The notes beneath the pieces are model-generated. The model did no database searches. It was not told where the DNA came from and saw only the letters and a program-made list of their open reading frames with translations. The translations under genes were made by a program, and so were the position numbers. From NCBI GenBank assembly GCA_029948255.1, contig JALIZF010001912.1, positions 1,178,001-1,242,000 of the forward strand: a DNA stretch of 64,000 nucleotides, written 5' to 3'. Positions 9,843 to 21,356 of the stretch are shown one piece after another. Source of the DNA: Telmatactis stephensoni. Its lineage: Eukaryota; Cnidaria; Anthozoa; Actiniaria; Isophelliidae. The number at the start of each line of letters is the position of its first letter. The first letter of the stretch is position 1.

Positions 9843-10046
9843 TTATCGATCAAACGACAAGATATTGAGTTCTTTAGCTTTGATGATGTTTCCACTGGTA
9901 TTTTTAGTCGATGGTATCTGATCAACAGTATTTGCAGAGTACGTGTGGCCAAGTTGTCTTGGTCTATAAAGATATTTACCGTCAGAATGATTACTAGTCT
10001 CTCGGGAGTCCATGATGACAGGGCTGTTTTTGCTTCGTTCTTCCAT
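9843..10046 (-). CDS. Small hypothetical ORF, 67 aa
   Basis: Starts ATG at 10044-10046 and ends TAA at 9843. An in-frame stop lies four codons upstream, so the start is bounded unless it is a terminal exon. The product is hydrophilic and rich in Ser, Asn and Lys (for example RETSNHSDGKYLYRPRQLGH), with no membrane segment, signal peptide or motif I know. A sequence resembling a TATA box (TTTTTATAC) lies about 35 bp upstream on the same strand. It could be a genuine small protein, the last exon of a larger gene, or chance. It runs in the same direction as the two genes that follow. Confidence 0.3.
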   Translation of the reverse strand: MEERSKNSPVIMDSRETSNHSDGKYLYRPRQLGHTYSANTVDQIPSTKNTSGNIIKAKELNILSFDR

Positions 10047-11849
10047 TAAAGCAATTTACGAGAGGATGTTGTATAAAAAGACAAACCTAAGTGAGAGGAG
10101 ATTGCCAGCGGCAGAATGTTGATGTGTCGGAGGTTGTTGTAGCTGTATGTTTATAGAACAAGGGGAAACAATTACAGTATATTATTACGGGAAAGGAAAA
10201 TTTTTTTTTAGAGTTTTGTTTCGGGTATATGTTTTGATTTTACTTTACTCCATCCATTGAGACAAATATGTTACAAAACCGCACAGCGAGAAAAAACAAA
10301 AATTGAAAACGGATAAGAGACAAAAGGTTAGTTTTGAAGTAACCACAAAATAAAACAAAATTCTGCAGGTTTAAGAAAAATTTTCTCAAGAGGATTACAT
10401 GAATTACCTTCTCCACATCGCAACAAAACGACAAAACATTACATTAATCTTGTGCAATCTCTTCACAATTTGATAGATTTTAAATTGAAGCTTTCGTAAA
10501 GTCACTTCGAAGTACTAAAAACACAACCTCGGGTCAGTTCAATATCTTTCTGCTCAGTCGTTTTTGAAAATCTCCCTATTCATTATTCTTTGGCGTATTG
10601 TGTTATCACATTGTGCAAATCACTATAATGACTTGAAAACGTAATTTCTTTGAATATTGAGCCTAAATCATCCAAGAAAATACGAACGTTCAATAAACAA
10701 CAAATTCAAGCTGCGATTCAAATTATTTCATGGCTTGCCGGGCATAGACTATAGGTCACTTTCGAAGCACCTTCCCGAGGTCATATTGGATTCACAAAGA
10801 ATATATTTATCCCTCTTGTTTATAGAACAACACTTTGTAATCTTTCACAATAGACGTGGGAATTGAAACAACATGTAAGTATAAACGGTGGGGTTTTTGC
10901 GCTTTCAACGAAGAAAAGCCTGATATTAGGGCTTGACTGAAAAAGGTTCATGCTATTTCCAGCTTGATCCCGGTAGTGATTTATTACTGGAGCGGGCTGC
11001 AAGGGTTTGGCTTGCTGCGTGCAAGGCAGCATATCGTGATAAATAAATCAACCCCTTGGTTTCTTTTGTTTTTAACCACAATGGGAATTTTATTGTTATT
11101 CTATGAACACACGCAATGCTACTCGAGGCAACTGCTCTAAATGAAATTTTATTTGATTATAGAATTAGTTCTACAGATCTGGTTTCCCGTAGCTAAAGTA
11201 CACAGATACTATAGGATCCTAGGGTCTGCAGACACTGACAAATAATCAGTATCCTATAGGGTCGAATGGAAGAAAGGCGACTTTTTACTCAGTACAACCT
11301 CAAAACATACAATATTTATATATTGACTACTTTGCAGATTTATATACATCATCTCGCTATATCCTTGAGCAATATTTTATGTGAAGTGAAAGAAAAAATC
11401 AAGCTAAACTCACTACTCTAGTTATCTGTCTTCCCAACTCTGATATTTTCTAAGATTTCAACTACTAAAAGTGCTGGCTTATCAAGTCAGTAGAGCTAGA
11501 ATCACGAAAAGATTATATCTGCTTTTTTTTCATAACCATTTCTTCGGGGGTTTTCGTTATTACATGAGCAAATAGATGCAATTTATTTGTTCCTTTGTGC
11601 ATCTGTCCTTGGAAATGTTTTCACAATTTGAAGAGCCATAAGAAGTCTTAAAGTCCTAGGAATAAGTACGCTCTTAGACCATTAAGTTTCTCTTTAAATC
11701 ATGAGTGACACTTTACTATAAAAGTGCAGTCGAACTGAAATAATAACTCTCGTTCAAATTGATATTTTAAGTCTCTAAATTGAACACAAAACAAAAGATT
11801 TAGAAGTGAGGACAAGACGAACAGTCGCCAACTGTTGCCTTTTTTGAAG
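10047..11849. other. No recognisable feature
   Basis: AT-rich. The frames at 10657-10866 (plus) and 10820-11032 (minus) overlap and lack splice or homology support, so no gene is called. Confidence 0.3.
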
Positions 11850-12256
11850 TTAATTGTTTTCAATAGGGAAATATTGGCACCGACAGAGCTCTTCGAGTTT
11901 TTTTACATCTGTTTTTGTCTTCGCGATCTCTAACAGGTGAGCTCGAAGAACAAAGAAACTAGACTCTTGAGCTTTATCGAATTTCCTCTGCACTGTCGCG
12001 TCGTCCAAAAGATTAAGGGTCACTGCTTCCCAACAATCTGATAACAAAAAAGAAAACGAAAAACAAAACAAAAAAAGCAATCTCCCACTTTGTTGAAGAC
12101 AAAGTTAAATTTACCTGAAGAGGGCTCGTCAGGTTGCGTGCATTGTGCAAGGGGGTGGCAAGTCCGGTTGATGTATGGCCAAAAAGGGTTGTCATATAAT
12201 GCCAGCGTGAATCGTGAGTGTAGAGGATATAACATGGCTCTGATCGCAGCGTGCAT
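11850..12256 (-). CDS. Probable two-exon gene, function unknown
   Basis: Exon A is 12115-12256 (ATG at 12254-12256) and exon B is 11850-12037 (stop TAA). The 77-bp intron begins GTAAAT, has a long T-rich tract and ends TTATCAG. Exon A leaves one base (G) and exon B supplies AT, making a GAT codon, so the frame is continuous. The predicted product is about 108 residues. The first part is Cys- and aromatic-containing (ALYDNPFWPYINRTCHPLAQ near residues 19-38). The second part is charged and helix-like (KFDKAQESSFFVLRAHLLEI). No signal peptide or known domain is evident. A stop lies just upstream of the ATG, but exon A could instead start at an acceptor and belong to a longer gene. It lies 460 bp beyond the end of the GPCR at 12716-13852, on the same strand. 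Confidence 0.5.
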
Positions 12257-12715
12257 ACTGCGCGTTTAAAGAAGGATGATAAACAATTTGTGAACATCAT
12301 TTAAAACAAATTGAATTAAATTTGAGCGCATTGACAAACTCACGGAAATTGAGAGTAGTGTGATAAAAACGGACAAAAGACGAAAATACGTTTAAAATAA
12401 ACATTCCAAATTAGAATCTTGAAGTTTGATTAGCAAATAAAACTCTAATAAACTTTGTTTATGTTTTACGATAGAAAAGCGCGCATTGAATTCGGCTTTT
12501 AATACTCAATTATGAGAAACCAATATGAAAATGATATATTTTAAAGAAAAACAGAAATCATACCGATGGAAATGAATATTGTATGCCTGCTAAGTGCATA
12601 ATCATACTCCCGAAGCGAGGAGATATTAATTATGTTCTTGCCGGAATAATATACCCAAAAAATGTCTATTTTGTAAACAAACTGAAGATAGCGTCGAAAT
12701 AAAGAGTACACTAAG
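12257..12715. other. Spacer between the two-exon gene and the GPCR
   Basis: AT-rich. It is the 3' flank of the GPCR. No polyadenylation site can be assigned with confidence and no repeat is recognised. Confidence 0.3.
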
Positions 12716-13852
12716 CTAAATCCTGGTATCTTCAACTATGTGAGATCCATCATCTTCGAGCGATTTTCGCCCCTGACTCATCATCATGGCATTGGAATCG
12801 GCATTGGAATCACCATTGGACGCGGGCTTGACTTCGTTGTCCGGCTTTTTCAGTGTAGACTTGTGGGTGGATCGTGATCTGAAGTAACTGCCTTGGTAGG
12901 CCATGAATTGCCTGTGTCTGCAGCAACATATGAGCATCAGGAGATATCGCTTGTATTCTTTGCGAAACTGGTGCGTTAGAATTCCATAGACCATAGGGTT
13001 TAGACAGCTATGTATGTACAGTAGGACGGAGGAATATACCAAAATTGTACTCATTCTTTCTGGGTCGTCGTTATCTCCAAAAAAAAACATGAAACCCACA
13101 ATCTCATGCGGTAGCATACAAACCGCAAAAAGAATGACAATGACTGCCACTGTTTTGATAATTTGGATGTTTTCTCGTCTTGTAGACTGCGAGACTGACT
13201 GCCCGTACTTATTGTCCAAAAGCAGGGTACCAGGAATCTTGCGATGGCGCAAACAGCGGACAATTTGGATATAGGCCACGGTTATGATGCAGAGTGGGAT
13301 CAAATACTGCAAAAGGAACATTACTACAGTAAAAGCCTGAGCGCTCAAGTGGCTCCATTTTTCCTGGCAATTATCACTTTTTTCTGTTAATCCCGTAGTG
13401 ATCATTAAGGGTAACACAGGAATAACTGCCATGACCCACAAAAACCCTGCCCAAATAGTTGCTTGCCTTGCTGTAAAGTTGGCTTTTAGTGGCCTGAGAA
13501 CTCCATTACATCTGTGGACTGCCATGGAAGTTAATGTAAAGACACTGGCGAAAAATGTAACAGTCATCATCGGCCAGACGAATTTGCAGTAGAATAGAGA
13601 GTACTTAAAAGACCCAGTATATACGTGGGAATTAATGGCCAGACTCAATATGAGAAATGTCAAGTCAGAGATTGATAGGTTCATGATGAAAATATCACTT
13701 GCAGTTCGCGTACCAGTTTTCCCAATTACCACCAAAAGTACAAGACCATGACCAACCAGCCCCAGTATAAGACACAGCACAAATACTACAATCAGTAAAG
13801 GCCCCTCGATTCCAGCAGTATCGCCACTGTCAATGGTAGTGTTGTTCATCAT
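12716..13852 (-). CDS. Class A GPCR, peptide-receptor-like, intact
   Basis: Intronless coding frame of 378 residues with seven hydrophobic segments. N-glycosylation sites lie at N3/N4. Landmarks: Asp63 in TM2 (NLSISDL); Cys89 before TM3 and Cys162 in loop 2 for the usual disulfide; HRC at 113-115 where rhodopsin-type receptors have DRY; Trp at 134/139 in TM4; Pro186 in TM5; MLP at 246-248 in TM6 (no Trp before it); NPMVY at 285-289 in TM7. Helix 8 is followed by four clustered cysteines (possible palmitoylation) and a Ser-rich tail. The TM1 position usually occupied by Asn (GN) is His35. The loop-TM6 phrase RRENIQIIKT recurs almost exactly in the broken receptor at 45777-46933, so the two are paralogues. 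The general pattern fits invertebrate neuropeptide receptors of the galanin/allatostatin/somatostatin type; the ligand cannot be read from sequence. The 5' side may have an upstream untranslated exon, with an acceptor near 13875. Function is inferred: a plasma-membrane G-protein-coupled receptor. Confidence 0.9.
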   Translation of the reverse strand: MMNNTTIDSGDTAGIEGPLLIVVFVLCLILGLVGHGLVLLVVIGKTGTRTASDIFIMNLSISDLTFLILSLAINSHVYTGSFKYSLFYCKFVWPMMTVTFFASVFTLTSMAVHRCNGVLRPLKANFTARQATIWAGFLWVMAVIPVLPLMITTGLTEKSDNCQEKWSHLSAQAFTVVMFLLQYLIPLCIITVAYIQIVRCLRHRKIPGTLLLDNKYGQSVSQSTRRENIQIIKTVAVIVILFAVCMLPHEIVGFMFFFGDNDDPERMSTILVYSSVLLYIHSCLNPMVYGILTHQFRKEYKRYLLMLICCCRHRQFMAYQGSYFRSRSTHKSTLKKPDNEVKPASNGDSNADSNAMMMSQGRKSLEDDGSHIVEDTRI

Positions 13853-14294
13853 GAGTTCTGCAGTTTCTTTTACTCTGAGGATACAATATCACGACCAAAT
13901 TCTTCCTTTCAATAATTTAGCGTATTTTTTACAATAATGTTTTTGGTATCGACGTCTTCTAAAGTTGAAATTCCAGTTTTGACAGGTGATTTGGTTGTTA
14001 ATATAACATGAAGGACTTGGAGAATCAGTGATGTAAAAACATCGGCGTAAAGATTCTCTAGTATGTCACTTTCTAGAGCTAAATTGTCATCTTTGTATCT
14101 CTTAAATATGTAAACTTGGCCCACAATTAATTGTTGTCTTCGATTTTTCTAGAAAATAAATCGCGCGTGAGATAGTGCCCACTCGTCAGTGCCATAAGCT
14201 GTTTACTTGCCGATACAGCGGCCGTACGAGCTAACGTCAACTTCTGACTGAGATTTGACATGAGTGAGCGATGATGAGCTTGTGAAAACATAAG

Positions 14295-14430
14295 ATTCGT
14301 TACCCATCGTATACACGATTGGCTCCCTGACGAAATGCTGCTGATACGTCAACGGGTTGCCACGTGATTTCTTAACCAATCACAAAGTCTTAAAAAAATT
14401 GACACGTGAATATTTAACCAATCAGGGACG
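14295..14430 (-). promoter_or_regulatory. Duplicated CACGTG-N9-CCAATCA module
   Basis: CACGTG at 14361-14366 is followed after nine bases by CCAAT (14376-14380). The same arrangement recurs at 14403-14408 and 14418-14422, a 42-bp period. Both read AACCAATCA. Another inverted CCAAT (ATTGG) lies near 14320. The block is 510-570 bp upstream of the GPCR start codon at 13852, so it is a candidate promoter for that gene or for an unseen divergent transcript. E-box plus NF-Y pairing is known in animal promoters; its use here is inferred. Confidence 0.45.
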
Positions 14431-16133
14431 TTGTTCACATCCCTGGCATTTGAATGGCTTGTGAAAGCCGTCAGCAAGCATCCTTTCTTCCTCTTGTCTG
14501 TTTTTCTTCTTTTTAGAGAGATCTTAACAATTAAAAGATTGAATGCTTCCGGTAATTTTTTGGCTAAAAACGATTGGCCTCTAGGCGAAGGAAAATCCAT
14601 GCTATTAAATTAAGCTATTAATTCAAGAATTGGTGTGAAGTTTTTCTTGTGGACTTCTGGGCTTTGTAAAAACATCGAAGCAGGTCACAACATATCATGT
14701 ATAATCTACATATTTTTACAGAAATTTTAAACAATTGTAAATTCACTTTGCAGTTGACAGGGGACGTGGGACGTAAACACAGATGTTGACTACTATAGTA
14801 TTCACTTAGTTTGTGCTTAAGAAATAGTTCTGATTTGCTTGCTAAATAATTGCATTTCATATCAAGTCGAGCGAGTGTCTAGAAAGCATGTACATGTATT
14901 ATGAAACTGAACGATTTGATAACCATTTTTTCTTTGTCACGACAACAAAGCTGCAGTTTCAGGCATGAAACTGAGAAAAAAATTTTGTTGAATGGGAAAA
15001 ATGTCTTTCTGAGAGACTGACAATATTTATATAGTTTCAGAGTATAATTTCAGCACTAAAGCCCTCCCTTTTCAGACGAATGTTCTATATCGTGCATTAT
15101 AGTGCAATATCACTCAGTTGGCTGGCGTCCTATTGTTTACAATCTCGCCAACTGTGCTTTTAACTCACTACAATTTTCAACCTCTAAAAAATACAAAAAT
15201 TATTAAATATAAATCAACGTACCGAGGATACGTCAAATCCACTTTAAAGCTTTGACTAAGCGGTGTCAGTGAGCGACTACAGCTGAGGCGACTTTGCAGA
15301 TCGTTCTATTTCCTTGGCTCTTTGTGGCTTATCCTAAGAAATGTCACTAGTGACAAAGCTTGGTAAATATAAATCTTTGATGCTGGAAAACGATTCATTA
15401 AAACCAGAAGTGGAAGTCAAGAGATAAAATATCTGATTAAGGAAAACTGTCAGAATCGAATATATTTTGTGGAGTTAGTGCAATGCGTCTTAACCTAAGC
15501 GATTGGCATTGAAAAAGCTGTTAATGTAGGATTTCCTCTTTGATTCCTCCACAACGCACCATTTTCACAACGAGTTAAAATTGCTTGCACGAGTAGGAAA
15601 AATAACGCCTTTAAAATGTTAACCATTTTAACAAACTTCAAATAAAGCTTCACAGTGTTTTTATTTCCTAATTTTAACGCGTTCTTCATTTAGTTATAAC
15701 CAAATAACAAAGTCAATTACAGCCTAATCAAGTTTAAATTTTTTTGCTTAAATTCAAATATAAAGGAAAGCCGCCTTTTCCTTATTTCAAAAGATGATAA
15801 ATATTACGTTCGAACATGGTTAAAAATGTAAGAATTGCTTATGAATACAGTGTTTGGGTCTTAAAATTTTTATCTTAATCGCTTCAGGCATTTACGGAAG
15901 CCATCCAAGAGCAAACCAAACGAACATCAATCAAGTTTAGTACACCATGCACTATAACCCTGTAGCCATGGCAACAGCTTCCATGGCTACACAAAATTAC
16001 CAAAGTACAATGGCTTTATGGAACATTCTTCTCAGACACAATTAATCAAGTAAGTAGTATATCATGCACTGTAATCCTGAAGCAATGGCAAAAGTTTCTG
16101 CAAAATTAACCACAAAAATTTGGGCAGCAGTTC
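14431..16133. other. No recognisable feature
   Basis: AT-rich. Overlapping frames at 14349-14613 on both strands are not supported by splice sites or family resemblance. Confidence 0.3.
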
Positions 16134-16164
16134 TTGCGGTACGGTACATAGTACCGTACCGCAA
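16134..16164. repeat. Perfect 14-bp hairpin
   Basis: TTGCGGTACGGTAC (16134-16147), loop ATA, then its exact inverse (16151-16164). It is too short for a MITE with a body and may be a minimal element or excision product. Confidence 0.85.
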
Positions 16165-17444
16165 AACATGAACACTAGTAGTCAAGGCAACAGTTATTCA
16201 ACAAAAATAAAAAATATGAACTGGCTTTACAAAATCCTCTTTGGTTTTCAAAGAGATTCACTAAAAATGCACTTAGAATAACTCCTTGCCAGATTTAATC
16301 ACATCAACATTAGAGCAATATCATAAAATTTGATAAAATCGGCCGGAATGTTTCAATCGGTAATGACTTAATGCTTTCAATGCCACCAGTGAGACCAGGA
16401 GCCCAGACAAACCAATCTAATTGTGCCTCAATTGAAGGGGGTCTTGATTCTTTTTTGGTGTTTCTACTAATGGATTTTCTGGTGGATGATCACGTACGCC
16501 ATGAACGGGATATATTTGACATTGAACCAACAGAAAATTAAAGATACTACTGAACCTCCTCTTACAACTGACCACTTCTACCAAATCCCCGCCATGTTAG
16601 ATAGATTTGATACGCTCTGTAAACTAAGTGATGTCGGATTAAACAACATTAATGTCATGTGTAGAGAAATTTAAAGATAGCTTTGTTGAATGGAATCAGG
16701 TCAGCCAGGATATCTACAGGAGGCTAAAAATTCAGTCAGCCACTAGAAACTGATGAAGTTACCCAGTGATGCCGAATTAAGTTGCCTGATTTTTTATGTC
16801 TAAAAGAACTCCGAGTAACACAGTCAAGTCATAATAAAGAAGATAGCCTTAAACTGATCTTCTAGCGGAATAGATGGTACGTCCTCTATCTCCCTCCAAC
16901 CCTCCCCCCCCCCCCCCTCCCCTTTCCTTCTCCCTACCAGAGTCCTCCATTCCAAATGTACTTGTAGCTACAAAGATTAGAGGGGGGTCTTGAGTTTTCT
17001 GATCATTCATGTCCACTTATTTTCAAAAGATAACAATGAAACAATCAAGTGTGATGTCACGCTGACAGTACTCAAGCGCAAGACTCTTCTTTAAAAAACT
17101 GCGAACTAACCACTTAGCCCGCGTTCCCTCCGACATGAAATTATAAGAAAATCTTTCTTGCTCTTTAAAGTTTGCTTCGCTTTGTGCAAAACGGAAAACG
17201 AGATGTGTTCAGTGTAATTTTCCGACAGTTTTCTTTGGCATGATCATACATAATTCAATGTAATAACCGGCAACCTCACTAGCAAACAGACCTAGCTAAA
17301 TTCGTCATGATCTACTTATGAAGTAAGTCCTCCAAACAGTGACCACATTCAATTTACTGCGAGGTATGTAATTTAGTTGAAATATCAGTATTTTTTTAAA
17401 CGAATACGAGTCATCTAAATGAATTTGATATACCTTCGGTGTTT
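16165..17444. other. Gene-free stretch with a poly-C run
   Basis: Holds a C-rich block around 16900-16923. The 62-residue frame at 16486-16674 has no recognisable motif and a competing frame in the same bases, so no gene is called. Confidence 0.3.
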
Positions 17445-18235
17445 GGAAAGTACGATTATTTTGGAGAAAGGGCGGGAAAAAAGTGGATGACGAGAAGAAA
17501 AGAGCATGCGCATGAAGACAAATTAAGACTCACACGCAAAGACGTCGAAGAAGGAAAATGATTATCCAAAACATCGCAGGTATATCACATTCGTTTGAAC
17601 ACATCGTAAAAAACACAACCTTAAAAGTTCGGGGGAAAAATACAAGACCTTAAAGGAAATCAGTTCGAGTGAGCCCTTGGAGATAAGAACAATAAATAAA
17701 TAAATAAATAAATTTGGGGTAGCTCATCACCCTTCCTCGCAGCCAAGTGCTGGATTACGAAGGGCGCAGCTCAACGTGATCGAGTCGAAGGTTTACAAGG
17801 GCGCTTTCATTACGAACAATTGAACAATCACACATTTACATACAAATTTACATACACATACACGTAGCAGCCACCATACGACTCATGTCTGATCACGGAG
17901 CACAGCTTAGATCGAAACTAGTTCGTTTTTACTGATGGAGGAAAAACCGGAGAACCCGGAGAAAAAACCCTCGAAGCAAGGGAGAGAACGAACAAGAAAC
18001 TCAAGCCACATGTGATGCCCCGTCCGGGGATTGAACGAGGGACCACAGCGGTGACAGACCGGCGCTCTCACCGCTCGGCCACCCTTGCTTCCCTTGCTTC
18101 CCCGAACGAAAACTAACGTAGGCTACAAGACCATGCGGATGTAGAAAGTACGAATACATTGGAGAAACATGAAAAAATGGACGACGAAAAGAAAAGAGAT
18201 TCAAAACGAATTCAGACTCACGCGTAAAATGAAAA
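17445..18235. repeat. Direct duplication flanking a SINE
   Basis: 17445-17530 (GAAAGTACGATTATTTTGG... GACGAGAAGAAAAGAG) recurs with changes at 18143-18235 (GAAAGTACGAATACATTGG... GACGAAAAGAAAAGAG). The SINE at 17692-18096 lies between the two copies. Confidence 0.55.
17692..18096 (-). mobile_element. tRNA-derived SINE (tRNA-Leu/Ser-like head)
   Basis: On the minus strand the head has a Pol III A box TGGCCGAGCGG (18071-18081) and a B box GTTCAATCCCC (18026-18036), 34 bp apart, as in class II tRNAs. The body follows and the element ends in an (ATTT)n tail at 17694-17715. About 400 bp in all. It is a retroposon copied by a LINE; the tRNA part is not a functional gene because the rest of the cloverleaf is degenerate. 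Confidence 0.8.
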
Positions 18236-18264
18236 CATGGCAGAACATATAGACTTGCGGTCGA

Positions 18265-18413
18265 TAGAGCAGATTTCGTATAAGTGTGAAACGGACCGCG
18301 CCGTACCGTAACCGTGTCAGTGCCGTGTTGTCTATAAAAACATTCAAAATTCCTGCTGTAACCGTGCCGTGATCGTGCGGTGCCGTTTTCACAGTCATAC
18401 GAAATCTACTCTA
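18265..18413. mobile_element. TA-type MITE, copy at 18.3 kb
   Basis: TAGAGCAGATTTCGTATAAG at the left and CATACGAAATCTACTCTA at the right, with the GTGCCGTG-rich core and TCTATAAAAACATTC phrase of the copies at 4651 and 7983. Confidence 0.8.
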
Positions 18414-19221
18414 GCAAATTTAGCTGATCTTATGACAGGGTGTCTCTAAAGTTCGTGACTCTAAGTTTTCATTATCTTCTTTAAGCTAATGGAAAAGCCG
18501 TTTTCAAAACATTTCATGGATAATCTCAAAGTCTGTTCTAAGTTCTAATGGCCTCAAAAGTTATACTTTATCCGTTTGCTTTTTCCTCTTGAAACAGGCT
18601 ATCTTCACCTGTGCCCTTTCTCGTATCCTTCATTTGATCAGCTCACAATTAGAAGTCTTGAGTCCACTTATTTTTAAAAGATAACCAAGACAGACTGCAT
18701 CAATTACGTGCTCAAAGATTTATAGTAAGACCTTCTGGACGATCTCTCAAAGAAAACTCAAAAGTATTTGAAAAATGCGATTTTTATCATTCGGGCATAC
18801 GAAAATGTACTATTCAGTTGCCATACATGTTACTGAAGTTGTTCAGTTATGATAAAAATAAAGGTTCCGAGTTCAGTTATGATAACATTTTATTTAATAA
18901 AGGAGGCCAGCTGCTGAAACTCCTCATATAAACGACACGGGCCGGTAAAAAACGCAATGCGCATACTCGGAAGTTTTAAATATAAAACTTTGGCCTCAAA
19001 TGCAAATTTTTAATCGATTACCAGTGTTAAAAGGTTGTTTTATATTTACTTTTATTACATCCTACTGAATTTTAATAATTAATTTTTTTCACTTTACCCT
19101 TTTTCATTTTTAATTATTTCTACGTTATCGCGGTTTATGATCCACAAAAAATAAACGAAAACGTCACAACACTTTCAATAATTTATCATCTTTCTAGCTT
19201 TTCTCTTTTAATTTCTGATTC
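18414..19221. other. No recognisable feature
   Basis: AT-rich. A short direct repeat (GTTCAGTTATGATAA) occurs near 18841 and 18872; nothing else is clear. Confidence 0.3.
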
Positions 19222-19242
19222 TTTCTCTCTCTCTCTTTCTCT

Positions 19243-19298
<56 letters not shown>
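19222..19298. repeat. (TC)n microsatellite
   Basis: Nearly pure CT dinucleotide run. Confidence 0.95.
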
Positions 19299-19301
<3 letters not shown>

Positions 19302-19496
19302 TGCTTGGTTTAAATACTCTAAAAAAATGAATTCATAACAAACAATGTAAAGACCGCGAAGTACTCGACTTGAGACAGTTTCGGACTGCCAAAATTACGC
19401 ATTATCATAAAAGTAGTGTGATGTTCATGAGCAGCTTGTCTTTCTGCCAGACATAGGATTGTACTTCTAGATCTCATTAGTAGTGCTCAGCTTTTC

Positions 19497-19657
19497 ACTA
19501 GAGTGATTTTCCTTCGTCTGTGAAAGAAAATTGACTACTTAGTCAATACTGTCTAGTTGATAAAGGACAAAAGAAAACAATTAGTGGTTTAGACAAGAGT
19601 CAACTACTAACTATTAGTTTGTCTATTCTTTCACAGACGACGGAAAATTACTCTAGT
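19497..19657. mobile_element. MITE with ACTAGAGTGATTTTCC ends
   Basis: ACTAGAGTGATTTTCCTTCG with CTGTGAAAGAA at the left and its imperfect inverse TTCTTTCACAGACGACGG ... ACTCTAGT at the right. A second copy lies at 43283-43437. Confidence 0.7.
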
Positions 19658-20215
19658 CAGAAATATCCAAAACCACAAGCAACATTAGGTGAGTGGTTTT
19701 AATAAACCTGTGAAATAAATACTAGCAGTTAATGTGTAATTATAGTCAAATAAGAACAGAAAGCAATGGAATTAGGTCTACTAATGTGTATTAGTTTAGT
19801 ATCTATTAGCTTCTATTTCAGTTCACGGGTTTGTGAAAACCACTCTAACAGGCTCAGTAATGTTTGCTCGTTAGCAGTGATTGTATGGGTATTTTCACTA
19901 GAGTGGGTTTCATTAGACCCGGTGAAACAAAGTGTATTAGTTAAAGTGTGATAGCCAAATAATAACAAAAGAACATAATGGAATTAGGGTGTGTGTATTG
20001 GTGCAGTGATACACTAAAGTGTATTTCACGAGTTAATGAAAACCACTCAGTATAGTGCATAAGGATAAGCACAAGTAACATACACAGACTCAGCAATGTA
20101 CTGCTCATTAGCAGTGCTTGTCTTTTAACTAGTGACATAAAAAGTCTAAAAAAAAGTCTAAAAGACATAAGCATAAGCACAAGCAACATACGCACGAGCA
20201 ACGTCCTAACTAGTC
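19658..20215. repeat. Cluster of GAGTGGTTTTCATTA-type repeats
   Basis: Variants of GAGTGGTTTTAATAAACCTG, GAAACAAAGTGTATTAGTT and AGGCTCAGTAATGTTTGCTC recur in both orientations (19691, 19823, 19898, 20020, 20088). A related fragment precedes the element at 26433. They look like several broken copies of one short element. Confidence 0.5.
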
Positions 20216-21094
20216 GAGATAAATAGAAAAACGCATATTTTTGTTACGGTTAGACCTTCCGTCCGCACTAAAACTCCCTTGGGTTTTTTTACTTTTGTCT
20301 TGGAAAAAACCGTTTCAAGATAGATAGAGGAAAAAAAAAAAAAAAACCAGACGAGAAAAGATACATTTTCAAATTTATTCGGATTTCTGCGGACGCAACT
20401 TTAGATCCACTGGAGCACCAACTAACTCGAAGGCAAAATGGCCCTATTTAACCTCGGTAGTTCATATTGGACTAATAAACTGAGGTGCTCACTTTAGCTT
20501 TCTCTATCAATGCTCCATTTTACCGGTATTTAAAGCTAAATCCTTCATAGATCATTAGAGAGACATCTAGACAAAGCTACGGTGATCTTTGACGTTTTAT
20601 ATTTGAATATTTAACTCGCTGGTGACCACAGCAATACACAGCTTAGTATTATGCTTTGGAAACCCCCAGTAGAGCTCAAGAAAGGCGTTCGTACTGCAAA
20701 ACGATAAGAACACAGAAAAATGACCGCACCTGAGTTCCTAAAAGCCCATTTAGTGCTAATCCAAGATAAACTCTTCACAAAACCATTGGGTTTAATCCTG
20801 GATTAGCCTAATCAGGCTCTTAGGAATCGACCCAAGAGCAGTAATTGCAAAATATTAATGATAATGAAAACTTTATTTTATTATTTTTCGTTTATATTTA
20901 TAAATCTCACTACGAATAGGTAATTTTTCAACTGGCTACTGAATCGAAGATATACAAACACCGACACATTCAAAATGATAAAAGATTATAGTAATGATAA
21001 TGATGAATAATATTATAATAATGATAATGATAATAATATTTAATGCTTATATTTGTAATATGAAAAATTGCGTATTACTTAACTGAACAATATC
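20216..21094. other. No recognisable feature
   Basis: Contains a short poly-A run (20330-20346) and an imperfect (ATAATG)n stretch (20990-21045). No gene is supported. Confidence 0.3.
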
Positions 21095-21097
21095 AAC

Positions 21098-21356
21098 ACG
21101 ATGGAAGATGCAGAAGCAAGAGAAAAGCAAGCCTACGAACTACGAGGCGTAGCCGAGTGTTTCTCTGGCTTTTCGAATGCTCTACATCTTCCAGAGTGTA
21201 CATGTTTACATCACAGTACAGAGACATAAGCGATCGTTTTATATTGCTTTTATAAAGTATTTTCGACGTTTTGGTGCAAGCCATGTCTCTGTCCTCTGAT
21301 ATAGACAATGGTAGCCAGCCAATCAGCGCGCGCGTTATATCTCAAATATTTTATAA
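21098..21356. mobile_element. MITE, uninterrupted copy of the 6.9-7.7 kb host
   Basis: Inverted relative to the 6925-7732 copy. Continuous through GGTGCAAGCCATGTCTCTG near 21280, which is the exact target site that the 6999-7505 element occupies in the other copy. It contains the GGCGTAGCCGAGTGTTTCTC phrase and a CGCGCGCG end. Confidence 0.75.

Noticed and set aside
18020..18096. Functional tRNA gene
   Set aside because: A and B boxes are present but it continues into a SINE body with an (ATTT)n tail.
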